Shown: positions 22,108 to 35,084 of the stretch, piece after piece | How positions within the stretch are numbered: the first letter of the stretch is position 1 | How the letters are laid out: each line of letters opens with the position of its first letter | Assembly: GCA_022829145.1 (NCBI GenBank) | Contig: CM040741.1 | Span: 39,168,534-39,232,533, forward strand | Direction: 5' to 3' | Length of the DNA stretch: 64,000 nt | From: Albula goreensis | Lineage: Eukaryota; Chordata; Actinopteri; Albuliformes; Albulidae | Program-made: the position numbers and the translations under genes | Notes under the pieces: generated by a model | Seen by the model: the letters and a program-made list of their open reading frames with translations, nothing else | Told to the model about the DNA's origin: nothing | Databases searched by the model: none

Positions 22108-25059
22108 CATCTCAGGTATCCCCCCACACATAACATTGATCCATAGTCTACAGTTTTTAATCATTTACTCTTTTGGGATATACTTTTCTTCTGAATTCCG
22201 GGGCTTATTTGACCTTGGTTTTTGCAAAAGTAAACAAGGCGGTATACCTCGCCCAATGGTGAAACAGACCCATTTATGGATCTCATACGCACAATCCTCC
22301 CAAAACCATTCATACACAAAGTACTCCTCTGCAGACATCAATGTATAGGGTCTGCTTTTGAAGCCATTATACTGAGGAATGTCACTCTACTCTCGGTATG
22401 GGTCATGTACTGTTTTTACAGCTACCAGGAAAGCCCGAATACCCCTGCTGACACACGAGATGTGAAGCAGCTTGAGGGTGTCTAACTCCATTAGCTCACA
22501 TTAGGAACATCGGCTTGTCTGTCCAGTCTGATCAAGTTTGTCTCAGGCCCAGACATGTTGCACTCTTTGGCCAGTTTAGAGGAAGCATATTGTAATATGA
22601 ATGAGGTTGTGTTGACATAATAGGGCCACCTTTTAGGCAGGAGGTCAGAAATGTATACAGTATCAGCGTGACAGTTGGCACTCTAGCTTTATAGACAGCA
22701 GAGCTTAGATTTAACCCATTAATCACTCCTGCTTGTGGACATAACGCCTTTCATTTTCTTTAGTGGTGGGATTAGTACAAATCTTGTTGATATTTTGTTA
22801 TCCAGTTGCATTCTATATGAATTTACCCTGTCAAAGGTTTAACCTCAATCCCTCTTGGTTGTGCAATTCTCTATATCTGCTCTCACTTCTTCCAGCTTTT
22901 CAGCTTTCACTCACAAGGTAAGGGCACCTTGGTGCTTTGGAGTGATATCCAACATTATGTCACTCCATATCACTTGCCTTTTTTCCCTTTAACTGGAGGA
23001 ACTTTTACCCTATGTCGAAACTGCGTTTACAATCTTGAGCGCTGTAGCCATTGGAGAGTACAGACAGTCTGAGCCATGTTGTTCAAACCTGGCTGATCGG
23101 AGTCTGAACTACAAAACAATCTTGCTTAAGCCAGGATTCAGCAACAGTACACAACTGGCCTTTTGTGTCATTGTATAGTGTACTTATTTGGCTTGGCCTT
23201 ATGGTTCCCCCTCTTCGGTGTAGGCTGGTAGTAGTCCGCTTAGCACCAGCAGGTTACAGACTGTCATCGGCGGAAGATGTGCCTCTCTTCCCTTTGGCTT
23301 GTAGTGTTGAAAATCGCATACGCTTCACCCGCAGTGCTCCCTGAATGGATGTGTGTGACAAAGCTGTGAGACCATCATTCTATTGACGTTTCCAAATGGC
23401 AGAAAAAAAGGAGAGAAAAAAGCTTTTCCCACAGGTGGAAAATGTACAATTTGTCACAAACCAGTAAGATCATGTTCCATATTTTTTTAAGTCACACATC
23501 CAAACAAGTGATAATAACAACAACAAAATAATAAAAATAATAATAATACTCTATATAATAATAATCTAAATTACAACCTAAATATGGAACAATGTACTTT
23601 TTTATTGCAACCATTTTAATGCTTTTATAATTATGATTTGCCGATTTGCCCTTTGTCGGCTCAGACCGTCTCTATAGTTGACAGCTGTTGTGAAGCTGAT
23701 TAATCAACTAATGTCCTCATCCAAACAAGAATCAAGGGCACTCAGGCAGTGAAAAAAAATCATTCTGAGATGCCTTTTGTAATTAGATAGTTCCTAAAAA
23801 AAAATGAGTTTACTGACTAAATGCAAATGCATGTTTGCTTCCAAGCATTCATCAGTGCATCAGGTGCAATTGAGAAAATGATGCATATAAAATGATCACA
23901 TGCATCAATTATTGTGGAATCCCTGATTGCAAACACTCGCCCCAAAAACCTCTCTGTAAATAGCAAGGGTACTTTCATCAGACAGGAAGTAATGATGCAC
24001 TTTAAGTCTCTTGTGTAAATATCTTTTTTATGAGGACAATATTATTTTTTCATTTAGACATTACCCTATTATTCTTGCACTTTGTCTAAATGCAATTTAA
24101 AGTGCTCAGAAGTCAAATATTCTTTTTAAAAGGTATGGTTAAAAATGTATTATATACCAACTTTATGATAGGAGTGGGTGACAGAATAAGTTTTGAATGA
24201 TAGGGACTTTATATATGTCATAGATACAACACCAAAATTAATATTTTGGTTATTTGAGGGTGCTATTTAAATTGCTGCATCCTCTTTCCTTCCAATACCA
24301 GCCAATCAACTTGCTGAAAGATGACATGAAACCAATCACTTGCATCTTTGTGGGCCCATATAGCCTAAAACAGTCTGCCATAGCCACACAGCATGTAAGA
24401 TATAAAAACTCAGTTTTTATATTTACAGCTTCAGTATTCAATTTCAAAGGTCATTGTTTGAGAAAACAGAGAAGAACTGAGAAGAACAGATGTTACATTT
24501 AAATTGCATTCATACAGCTGGTTAAACTCACTGGCCTAACTACAAAATGAGTTTAAAACTAGTAAGAAATGAGTGAACATCTGAGGCTGAAGAAGAAGGA
24601 ATTCTATAAAAATACATGACAGCCTGAATAATTTGGACCTTGTTTAGGTTTAAGAAGTTGGATAAATTCATTGTCAGTTGAAAATTCTGAGGAAGTGAAG
24701 TTTAAAGACATAGAATACAACAAACCTGTGCTGCCATTTAAACCAGAACCAGCAGCTGTCCCAAGGTAATGTTGGCCCTCCTGAATGGGAATTTGCATCA
24801 TAAAATAATTCCCTTTTATCTCTGCAAAATAATAGTTTATTTATGAAAGTAGAAATCTTTGTTGGATGTTATACACCATTGTTGTTTCCAATAACACAGA
24901 AGTCTGACTGTGATCTGAAGAGATTTGATTTCTTTTCACCAATGACAAGCTCCAGAAACTAAAATAATGGATTTTAGTCTGATTTCCTGCTGCAGCTCTA
25001 ATTTACAGTTTGACTGAACAGTTGAAAAATATCATAGCCGAAGGAACTCGGATAAAAGC
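22108..25059. other. Non-coding DNA with an AAT-rich simple repeat
   Basis: No gene recognised. An imperfect AAT/AAC tract lies at about 23510-23572. Small frames throughout look like chance. Confidence 0.45.
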
Positions 25060-25159
25060 AGAAGTCTGCTAAGGTGGTGGAGTCTACACCTCGCTCACTC
25101 AGTCTAAAGCTAAAGGTTGTGCCCATCACAGTCAATCAGTGTCATGGTAATACTCTCAT

Positions 25160-25260
25160 TCACACTGGTGCTGCTTACACCTTGCTGAACGTCTGTCTAT
25201 GGAATAAAAGCAAAGGGCCTAATGAATCCCTGGTGTCCTGGCAGGATGGGCCAATGTACC
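25160..25260 (+). repeat. Protease-like segment, first copy
   Basis: Encodes HTGAAYTLLNV, similar to the DTGA-(Y/S)-(S/T)-LL active-site loop of gypsy proteases but with His in place of the catalytic Asp. It is followed by a KSKGP-ESLVSWQ-GP segment. A second, near-matching copy is at about 25764-25862. Confidence 0.6.
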
Positions 25261-25497
25261 AATGAATGGTTAGGGAGAAAGTTCATACATGGGAGGGATG
25301 TCAGAGTGCATTCCTCTCCACTTTTACACCCAAGGACAGTGTTGATGTGTTGGAAGAAAATATTTGAACAAGAGAGCAAGGCATAAACGAATCCCTTCAT
25401 TCTCTTCTTGACTTTGCTTCTTCCTTCCAGGCACTCATTAAATGTTGACACCCTTCTGCCACAAATGATGAGACCTTGAAAAGGATATTAAAGGCTT

Positions 25498-25765
25498 ATG
25501 AATCCTTGTCTGGCTTGTCAGCTGTGTGGTCGAGTTAGCTCTGTTGAGGAGATGATCCACATTAGGAGTCAAATTGAGAAAGATTACGAAAACCAAAAAA
25601 AGTATAAGAAGGCTCTAAAAGAATCCAGCAAAGCTAATGGTGTGAACGAGAAGGCAACAAAGAAGTGCAAAACTCTTCTGTGCTGGTGTTGCCATGGTGA
25701 GCATGCACCAGGGTCCTGCCCTCAGTTTCCTGCCCTCTTCCTCCAGCTCAAAAACTGGAAAAGCA
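25498..25765 (+). pseudogene. Gag-like C-terminal segment
   Basis: Lysine-rich frame with CWCCHGEHAPGSC, which spaces Cys and His like a retroviral-type CCHC knuckle (C-x2-C-x3-H-x4-C, slightly irregular). Together with the downstream protease-like copy it fits a gag/pol junction. Confidence 0.45.
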
Positions 25766-25862
25766 CAACACTGGTGCTGCTTACACCTTGCTGCATGTCA
25801 GTGGATTAAAATCAAAGGGCCTACTGAATCCCTGGTATCTTTGCAGGGTGGGCCAAGTATTC
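25764..25862 (+). repeat. Protease-like segment, second copy
   Basis: In one frame this reads NTGAAYTLLHVSG followed by KSKGLLNPWYL, clearly the same sequence as 25160-25260 with point changes. It leads directly into the RT frame. Confidence 0.6.
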
Positions 25863-26368
25863 TGGTTCCTAAAAAAGCTGATGGGTCCCGGTTTTGTGTT
25901 AGCTATCGCCGAGTTACTGAGTATAGTGAGGGAGATGCATATCCACTCCCCTCCATCTCTGAAATGTTGGAATCTTTAGCAGGTGCGGCTGTATTTACCA
26001 CTTTAGATCTTAATACTGGGCACTGGCAGGTGGAAATGGATCCAGACAGCCAGGACATCACAGCATTTGTCACATGCTTTGGGTTATTCCATTTCTTGGT
26101 CATGCCTTTTGGATTAAAGGGAGCCCCGGCTACATTCCAAAGGCTGATGACTCAGGTGCTCAGGGGTTGTCTGGGAGATTGTTGCATGGTGTACAGACAC
26201 ATCCAAATTCATTTTGGGGGTATACAGAGAGTGTTTGATTGTCTCCAACAGGTTGGTCTCACCCTCAAGCTCAAGAAGTGCCACTTTTGCCAGCCAGAGC
26301 TCAAATTCCTGGGACTTATAGTGAGCAAAGAGGATCTGAGGGCAGACGGTAGATGGTCACTGACATGA
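25840..26368 (+). pseudogene. Gypsy reverse transcriptase, catalytically dead
   Basis: The frame contains ILVPKKADGSRFCVSYRRV, AYPLPSISEMLESLAGAAVF, TTLDLNTGHWQVEMDPDSQ, FGLFHFLVMPFGLKGAPATF and LKLKKCHFCQPELKFLGLIV, that is RT motifs in the correct order. The first catalytic Asp (TLDLN) is kept. Where Y-x-D-D should follow the FQRLMTQVL block, the sequence reads CMVYRHIQIHFGG, so both motif-C aspartates are lost. A stop after the WSLT end separates it from RNase H. Confidence 0.8.
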
Positions 26369-26371
26369 GCA

Positions 26372-26730
26372 GAGCAGAAGTACTCCACCACAGAACTTGA
26401 GTGTCTGGTTGTAGTGTGGAGTTCAGAAAAATGGAGACACTACTTAGAGGGGACCCTTTTTGTGGTGGTCAATGACCACTCTTCATTGCTGTGGGTCTTT
26501 AATACCACCAAAGCAAGCTTCAGATTTATATGCTGGGTGCTTCGTCTACAGGAGTTCTCTTTTACTATTGATTATCACAAGAGTAAATTGAATAATGCAC
26601 CCACCCAGGCAACTGTGTTGACCTCTCTGGCACTATACACACCTCCCAAGAGATGTGTTAAGGTAGTGGTACCTTTTCCTCTCACAGATGAAGACATCTG
26701 GAAAACTCAGATGAGTGATCCTGAAGTATA
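26372..26730 (+). pseudogene. Gypsy RNase H remnant
   Basis: Reads YSTTELECLVVVWSSEKWRH, then YLEGTLFVVVNDHSSLLWVF, then LRLQEFSFTIDYHKSKLNNA. The E of the TELECL motif is present, but the usual TDH is NDH. The N-terminal D-A-S block is missing because the RT junction is deleted. Confidence 0.75.
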
Positions 26731-26744
26731 AAAGATATACCAGA

Positions 26745-27010
26745 CCATATTTATGAACATGTCTCTGGCTGAGGCAGAATCTGGTTTTATGATATTGGAG
26801 GACAAGGTTCACATGAAGCTTAAGGATACTAATCATGATGTCCTTCATCAGGTGTACATACCTTGGTCTCTTCACTCTGCTGTCCTGCGTGTATACTATA
26901 ACAATCCTTTGAGTGGCTATTTTGGGCGATATAAAACAAAAAAAATTGTTGGATATTGGCTAAAAATATGGATAGTCACAGAAACCGGCTGGCCTGCTCC
27001 CACCAACTGA
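26745..27010 (+). pseudogene. Gypsy integrase N-terminal remnant
   Basis: Contains VYIPWSLHSAVLRVYYNNPL, SGYFGRYKTKKI and VGYWLKIW, matching the stretch before the integrase zinc finger (H-x-H-G--G--KT-----YW). The second His is replaced and the C-x2-C pair and DDE core are not found downstream. Confidence 0.6.
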
Positions 27011-27030
27011 GGTAACCAAGTTGTTGAAAC

Positions 27031-30000
27031 ACCTGGCATCATTCCTTACCATAGGCAGTGTCATAGCTTGCTTATGGGAAGCTACAGAAGCATGCCTGCC
27101 ATGATGCCATTGGCCCCACCAGCAGTCTGTGACACAGCCAAAGAGTGTGAGTCCTGAAGAGAAAACTGAGACATAGTTTGTCAGTGTAGCGCCCTTGTGA
27201 CCTTCATGGGCTGAACTATGTGATCTGTATATTTATCTTAATCACCATGGAAATCACATATATAGGTTTTTCTACATATTTAATGGTTTGTTTTGCCTTT
27301 GGAATCATGAGATAGACACTGACAGAGCATGCAAGGGTTTCTGAGTTCACAGTGGTTAATTGTAGTTTGGATGCGGTATCCTTTATTTTTCATGGATTGC
27401 ACTGAAGATTAGTTCTGGTGACTATGACTTCTACTGAATACATCTAAACAATGCAATTACACAAACAAATCAATAAAGGTTAAAAATAGGGTTATGTGAA
27501 AATCAAAACCAATCAATGCCAATCAATACCATAAAACTTCTAATTGGGTAACAGTACATATTCTCTGGTTTGCTGTTGGTACTATTATTGGTAATAAGGC
27601 TACTGAAGATAGATACTCAATTAAAATAACAAAATTTGGTGGGAAACTGATGTGTCCCACACTTCTTGGAGAACCATCAAGCCATTATCTAAGTTGTTTT
27701 ATCTAAAGTCAAATCCAACTTAAATGACACACAGAGACTGGGATCCCATACACATCAGTATAGAATATGTTAAATGTTAAAGACCTTGCATATGTTTATA
27801 TAACCCTATGCTTTAAAGGGTAGATCACAGGACACACATCACAGATATACAGACTGACACAAACACTTTTGGGGATTTTGGGGATATGTACATATGAAAT
27901 AAATGGACTGGCCACAATGCAATACAAGCAACTGGAACAAAAGGAACAGTGCCAGGATCTCATGTGGGGCTAGCTTTCACCATTGACCAGTTCAGTGGTT
28001 CACTGGTTAGTTTTGAGCAACAGAAATTCTGTGAACACCTCATAGTTCAATGTAATTTGCTGTGCACACTCCAGGGCTGTAAAGCCACTTAACTGTGTTA
28101 AAGACTGCGCTCCCAAACTGAGATTTCGCTGTCATTCCTGGAGCCGAAAAACCACAGTGACATCTCGTCCCATGATGCTGGACTCAACCCAATTTCCTTC
28201 CTTGCCCTGGCACTACATAACAATTCATGCTGTCCTGGGAACATTTCTGAAGGTACTGCAATCAATGTATCCCATTTTGAAAAAAAGAAACCATATAACT
28301 TTCTTGTATTTGGAAAAAAAAATTCTCTGCTTAAATTAATTTCTTTGTTGTCAATGACTTTCATACCCACAAATTAAATGCATCTCAAATAGGTCAAATT
28401 TCGCTGGGAGGTGGATGCAATTAGAACCCATCCCAGACAAGTCAAACGCCTCTCTCCATGCCACCAGAGATCAATAAGTCAGATAAAAAGTATTATTTTC
28501 ACTGTTTGCCGAATCAGCGCAACCACCCCCAGATCCTTGACCCGGCCTTGAGTCTGTTAGAAAGCCTGTCTCACCATCCTTTTGCTGTCTGATTTTTATT
28601 TTGATTTTATCCCTTTGAGCGCAACCCATATCAGACGGTGCCATTTGGACTGTTCAGGTATTTCGCTTTTTGAATCTCCTGCCTCAGAGCTATACAGAAC
28701 AAAGTAGTAGCATCTGTGAGCCATGACCCTGTGAATATCACCAGGGAAGATGTTTTGAGTAAATTAGCATCCCCATCTGACAGCATTAATTGGGATGTAT
28801 TCCTGTGGACATGACTAGAGGGAACACGCTGTAATAACAATGCGCAAGGGGCAATCAGGAGAGTTTACAGTTATAACCTTGTCAAAACATTGTCCTTTTC
28901 AAACATCAACAACAAATTAATCTTTCCTCCTTTCTTGATGGAGTGTTGCAGGCACCACGTTAACTCATTTCATGGTCTATTTTAAGAATTTGAATCTTAA
29001 CGTAGTGCACTGTTTAATGGTTGCCTTCATTTTGCCATGATTTCTTCTGGGACGCTACACTACGACACTCTGTGAATTCCTAGCATGTTAAAGAAAAGCA
29101 TGTATCACAAATGCACAATTGTTGATGTCACTACTACCAGGTGAAAGTTATGAAAACTCCAGTGCTGACTTTTCCTTCGCCCTTCGAATGGTTTACTGTA
29201 GATCAGCACACAGCTATGAACCTACACTCCTGTAGACTGCTCATAAGATCTGAGTCCCTTTTTTATTTATTCTGCATCTTAAAGCAGAATATCATTAGTA
29301 GAAGCAGAAAAACATGTCGAAAGCGATGTAAACAAAGGTAACATGGGATATGTTTCTAATAAAGTGATGCAGCTTTACTGGGACTCAGGAGCCATCTGAA
29401 CAAATGCAGGGATCACAACGAGAACGAGCTGAAGCAGCTGGTCTGATGCTTGTCTCCATGAGATCCGCAGGAGACGAGAGAGAGCTTTGAATTATGAATT
29501 TAAGGATGGTTGCATTTAAAGCGAGAGACAGCCCAAGATTTGCACAGCAAGTCTGCCGTAAGGTAGCTGCTCTTCAACACTTACTAGCCCGAAGCAACTG
29601 ATCCAGAATGATACTGTTCTTTTTAATGAAGGTCTCAAAAGACCCCCAAAGCTGGCATGTGACTGGTGCTTTCTTTTTGTATGGAGCTTACTTCAAAGCA
29701 GGTAACGCAAGCACAAAACTTTAATAGTGCTGAGTTGTAAACTTTCGGGATGGAGATATGCAAATAAGACAATGTTTTTTCTTCAATAGATAAGGTAACC
29801 CAAGAGTCTCAGTGCTGGAACCAGCAGAGCCTCATTCTGAAACGTAGCATATGAAAGCCATCACACCATATATGGAAAATACTCCACTGAAACTTACATT
29901 TCACAATAAAAGTGCACACATCCTTTAACGTACTGATCAACCAATAGATTGCATGTGCAATTAGGTACAAATGAAAATATATCTGAATTTTTCATTAGAA

Positions 30001-31004
30001 GCCAAATGTATCACCATATCATTCTTTTTTTCCCCCAACAGCTTTTCCAAAAAATGGATGTGCTTGAATTACCTATATACCTTGAATATTGAAAGGTCAT
30101 TGCTTTTAGATGGAAAATGTACTATGTGCTCAGCTGCAAGAAATATGGTGCTTAATATAAGTACATTTCTGTATTATATAACAGTTATTCAACATATAAA
30201 TATCTCTGATGTGCTCATTTATTCATGCTACTGATTTTTGTACTTGGGAAATACAGGGTGGTCGGTTGGTCGGTATTTTATCCATTGTGTTCACCAGTGC
30301 CATTGCAACAAAATGTGAGAAGCAAAAGTACACTACCATTGAAAACAATTATAGAAAATGGAGCAGTCAATGATGTGCCTAACAGATGATTGTTAAAAAC
30401 TACAGCATTTAGTGCATTTAAATGCGTGTTGGTCACTAGTCAGCATCTAAGGCAATGATGAATGGTTAGTTGAGATTTAAACATATATCTATGACACAAC
30501 ACATAAAAATTAGGAATGCTTTCAAAAGTGTGAAATGATCTTTGCAGAAAATCTGTACATATCCTTTCTGTTTACGGTTTGTTTTTATATCATTCTGTTT
30601 ATTGTAGTATCATCCAGAAATGAGCTGACTACCTATGACCTTGAAGTAACCCACTCCCAAGATGTGATATTAAAGGTCTGCAAAAGGACTGACACAGTGC
30701 TGAATAATTCCTCTGCATTAGTGTAAGAAAGAGCCTTATTTAGCTGTATCTCTATGTTACCCTCAGTGTAGGCACCAGAGTATCTACAGTCTGCTCAGAG
30801 TCGTGGGTCAAAAGGAGTTAGAGCATGTCTCCGCACACTGGATTTTGTATCATTGCCTTTTTTGTTGGATGCTAGTTTCTAGTTCACAGTGATAGAAACG
30901 ATTAACAAGGGCTCTGGTCTGTTTTATAAGTGACAAGCCTATGAGTTGGATTTAAAGCGAGTCTTGGGACTTTGGTTAGCTCAAAGTGCATGTTCCTGGT
31001 GCAG
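27031..31004. other. Non-coding DNA, no gene recognised
   Basis: About 4 kb of AT-rich sequence with only short frames. No repeat termini or RNA genes seen. Parts around 28400-29600 are less AT-rich and could be conserved non-coding sequence, but that cannot be judged without alignment. Confidence 0.4.
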
Positions 31005-31205
31005 CTGTCGGTCCCATGGCTGAGTGGTCAAGCTTTAGCTGCATCATTACTGGCTATTGGGAGAGGTCTGCTCCAGTGAGGCAGCAATTGGATTTGGCTC
31101 ACTGGGGAAGGACATGGGTTAAGCTTATTAAGATACCCTGTTTCCTAACTGTCTAGCGGCCCCTTGTGGCCAGCTGGGTGTCTGCATGTTTTGTGAGCTG
31201 ACCAT
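31005..31205 (+). mobile_element. SINE copy B
   Basis: Starts with an A-box-like ATGGCTGAGTGGTCAAG. It continues with CATTACTGGCTATTGGGAGAGG, CAGTGAGGCAGCAATTGG, CTCACTGGGG and CTAGCGGCCCCTTGTGG, then GTGTCTGCATG, the same order as the other SINE copies. The B-box is degraded and no A-tail is seen. Confidence 0.6.
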
Positions 31206-34130
31206 TCCTCTGATAGCACAGAAATGTGTGATTGGTGTCACATCTGAAGTGTACAAAGAAACAAAGAATAACAGTAGTTAATAAGATTCTCCCAACTAGC
31301 AGAAACAGCAGTCACATTGAAAGAGCGGTTTAGCTAGTAACTGTAGGGCAAAAATTCTTTCCATGTGTTTGATGATATTTCTGATGAATTTACACCCAAG
31401 CCGTATGTAAGTCTAGTAATTTATATTTGTATAAATTATGCCAATCTATGTTCCCTTATGTACGGATATCTGTTTTGTATGGACTCAAGCATGAGTGGCA
31501 AACTTGACTGTCATCCCACTTGATAATGTCATTGATAAAATGATAAAAACACCCATAAACACCCAAAAAAAAGTCTTAAAAGGTCAGCTTGACTCATTTG
31601 ATGTTTCAGCTGATATTCAGCTGATATATCCCATCATGTAGTTTGACAATATGACAGTGATACACAATGGATGAAAGTTAATAGTAAAATTTGATTTGAG
31701 TATTGTTGCTTTCCTTACTCCATCCTAAAATAATTTTCCATGTTCACATTCTTGCCCATTAGACGGATGTGATGTAGCTATTCTGTTTGTAAAGTTAAAA
31801 CAATGGGTTGTTATATTTGTTTTGTGAATTACTATAACACTGCTTTACTTCCATTTTTTGAATATTGTATATATTTTATAAAAACCTGGAAATAAAATTG
31901 AAGGTGACCTTTAATGAAAATATACAAAGCCTCCCCTTTGCCTCTAAGTGCTACCCAAAATGCATTTTTAAAAACAAATCTATATTGGTTAACTTTGCAG
32001 ATTAACATATATTCTACTGAATATCATACTGTCAGTTGCACATATATTGTGGTATTAACTTCTGAGCAGCTGAAGAAGTAATATTCTGAGACTCAATTCT
32101 AATGATGCTGAGCAAGGGCTATGGGCACTTCTGAGTCAGTATTTCCCATTAGGTGCTTACAACAGTCCAGAGCACCTATGAGATACTTGTGTTCACGTGC
32201 CATGGTTGTAATTTCATTCCAGACTCCCTTGATTTGATTAAAAGTGTTTTGGGGAAAAAACCTAAAAGAAATAATTCATTACCTCTAACCACAGCTTTGT
32301 GCTGCTGTCTCAGTCACAAGTAGATGTTTCTTGTTATCCAAACACCTCCAAATTGTATCGATCACACTGATCTCAGATCAACAGTGCAGCTCGGGTCCCA
32401 GGTCAAAATGTGTTGGTTTGTACAGTTACCCACAAATATGAGGCGAGTAATTCTCTTTGACCACCAGTGAGTAATGCAATAACTGTTGGAGCCTTGGTCC
32501 CAAGGACTCCAAACAATGAAATAGCTGCAGAGTTTCTTTAAAAAAAATGTTCCACTTTGCTTGTTGAACAGCATGATGCCATGCCTTAGGGGAAAAGGAT
32601 TTATTTGATGTTTGATCTGTTTGTATCTTTCTGTCTTCTTCTTCTTCTTTTTTTTTGGCACGACAGTGTCCCACCATTTCTCCGTTTGATGACTCTTCCT
32701 ATTTGGATTTCCCCTTGAGTCTTTCACCGTCCACTCAAATACATTTTGACTTTGGCAGCAGATATTTTTTTTCTTTTTTTAACGTGGAAGGTAAACTCCA
32801 ATAAAGTCACAACTCAGAAACTTTTCATTTTCAGGACAAGCACTCAGCTCCTAAACATGTTCAAAACAGCTGTGAACCTGAGAAAACATCTACTCCATCC
32901 CTTGCGTGTATGTGCAACAATTATTTTTACATTTGTTCTACTTTAGGGGACAGAAAAACAGCGGTAAACCTGTAATTTTCACTTACAGTTGTATCATTTA
33001 TCCATCCATCCATGCCTGTATTTTATCTATTTTGAATCAATTCAATTTGTTTTGAGAAGTATTGAGTTGCTAATTTAAACTTTAGTGAATACAATGTTTC
33101 TACAATATCTCTTTGGGCTGCTTATTCACAAGTAATTACTACTATTTTTTCAAATAAAACAGGGGCATAAATCCAACAAATGCATTTTTGCTATATTTTT
33201 CAGTTCCACATAATTATGCTTTAGCCTCTACTTAATACAGAAGCAATTGGTAATTGTAAACTTTTTTCAGTAGTACATTCAATAGATACGAACACTTAAA
33301 TGTCATGATCGATAAAATGTTTTTCATTTTCCAACCAAAACAGAAAGAAAAAATCATGAATGCATTTGTGTGTTTATTTTCAGCAAAGATGGATTGGTAA
33401 TAATAGATATGGTTCTCTCTCATTTTCCTCCCCAAACAAGTTTGTATGCCTCATACTCCCTGTGTGCTCTGCTTCAGGAATTGTTGTAGGACTCGTATTT
33501 CATCCGCATCAGGAAATAGAACCTTGCTTGTCTATTGAAGCCAGTGTCTGAAGCTTTTCAGCAGGCTCTATGGTTCCGTTTTCTCACTGAAATCTGACGG
33601 TGTGGGTTTAGCGTATGAGCTCCAAATTACATGGATTAATTGCTCTGAATAATAATTAGACTAAAGTAAACAATGGGGTCAGTCATTTTCACAGGAGGTG
33701 CTTTGTCTTATTTTGTTGCGTCATCAAAAATCGGTGATGAAAACTGCATGCACAGGCAAAAAGAGCCACATTCTGCTGATATTAAAACATTATTGGGCTT
33801 TTTTCCCCACCCTTTTATTAAAACTGGATCGCTCCAGACCCCCCGGCCCCTGCAAAGCTTCCAGCCTACGGCAGCTGCAGGAGATGAAGACGTTACACAG
33901 GCCATGAACCAAAAACCAAAAAAAAAAAAAAATTAAAATAGATTTGCTGAATGAAGTGATCCCATTTACTTACGCCCAGAGATTGCCAGGAGAAACCTCT
34001 TCATAGTGCTTTCAATTGAGGGGAGTCTCTCAAGTGATCGCTGCCTGCTCAGGGGTTGCACGGGCACAACCTCCTTGATCTGCATGGGCAGGTGGGTGAG
34101 TGTACACCCTCCCCAGAACCCCGCACCCCC

Positions 34131-34134
<4 letters not shown>
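31206..34134. other. Non-coding DNA, no gene recognised
   Basis: AT-rich. The 121-codon minus frame at 32362-32727 spans a poly-lysine run caused by a simple repeat and shows no domain. Mononucleotide runs lie near 32640-32656 and 32766-32780. Confidence 0.45.

Positions 34135-34164
<30 letters not shown>
34135..34164. repeat. (AC)n microsatellite, about 15 units
   Basis: Uninterrupted AC run preceded by a C-rich stretch. Confidence 0.95.
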
Positions 34165-34168
<4 letters not shown>

Positions 34169-34805
34169 CTTCTCCTCTCTGGTTCTTTATCAGATTCCCG
34201 AGACACAACCTCATGGTCCTTTGCATTTTTCTTTTTTTTTCATTTATGCTGCAGACTTTTTTCATCAGAGGAACAGTGGGTACTCAGACCAAAAGGTCCA
34301 GCCTAAAAAAGCTCTGCCATTACTCCAGCTGATGCAATCTATTAAGGCTGTTTTAAAATCTTCCTGCAGGTTTGTGAGGTGGAGGAGCAGGGAGCAGCCT
34401 GATAGATGGGGGTACTTCGCTCACATCGTCCCTCTCTTGGGCACTGACTCCCTGAGAGACCATATCCTTCTGTGCAGCATATTAGCATATGATAATACAA
34501 AGCGTTGACCCACTTGCCAATACTAAATTAGTATTCGGAAGCCCTCTGACAAGTGAAAAATGGTATTAGTACAGGGCTTGCCATTAGGAAGGCATATATG
34601 TGTCAGTTGACTTCCAGCCTTAGGCCATGTTTTACCTGGTTCTGTGCACAGCCCAGCTCACTCTGTTCAGGATAATGAGTCTGTCAAATTGATAAGGGGC
34701 ACACGGAAACATAATGGGCAAATAAGTGGTCTGTTCTCTTGAAAAGTGTTGAAAAGAGAATCGGCAGTATCTGTCTGTCTGGGTTACTTGCTTACATGTG
34801 TGTGT

Positions 34806-34810
<5 letters not shown>
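34165..34810. other. Non-coding DNA
   Basis: No feature recognised between two dinucleotide arrays. Confidence 0.5.

Positions 34811-34867
<57 letters not shown>
34811..34867. repeat. (TG)n microsatellite, about 28 units
   Basis: The longest pure dinucleotide array in the window. Its flanks (34793-34810) hold a shorter, interrupted TG stretch. Long perfect arrays are expected to be highly length-polymorphic. Confidence 0.95.
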
Positions 34868-34869
<2 letters not shown>

Positions 34870-35084
34870 TTATGCTCATGGAGAAGTTATTTAGGCAATC
34901 CCAGCTCTCTCAACTACATGATAGAGAAATGTAATGTAATTAAATGTAATTTATGTACTGTATAGAAGTGCTTTGTGACTCATCCTGTTAAAATACTGAT
35001 CTAATTGTTTTGATATGTCCTGGTATCCAATCCACACTGCAGAGATCATTGTAGCTGTCAGCCCAAGGTGATGCATAATTAAAA

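Larger units (their letters stand above)
25060..27030 (+). mobile_element. Ty3/gypsy-type retrotransposon fossil, no LTRs seen
   Basis: Plus-strand remnants appear in canonical order: gag/zinc-knuckle-like block, protease-like block (present twice), reverse transcriptase, RNase H and integrase zinc-finger region. I found no LTR pair, primer-binding site or target duplication. The RT-RNase H connection is deleted, frames are broken, and the catalytic aspartates of RT are gone. It differs in sequence from the young chromovirus at 45-50 kb, so it is not a relic of the same family. Confidence 0.7.

Noticed and set aside
32362-32727. 121-codon minus-strand frame with poly-lysine
   Set aside because: The lysine run comes from a (CTT)n/T-rich simple repeat; the rest shows no domain.
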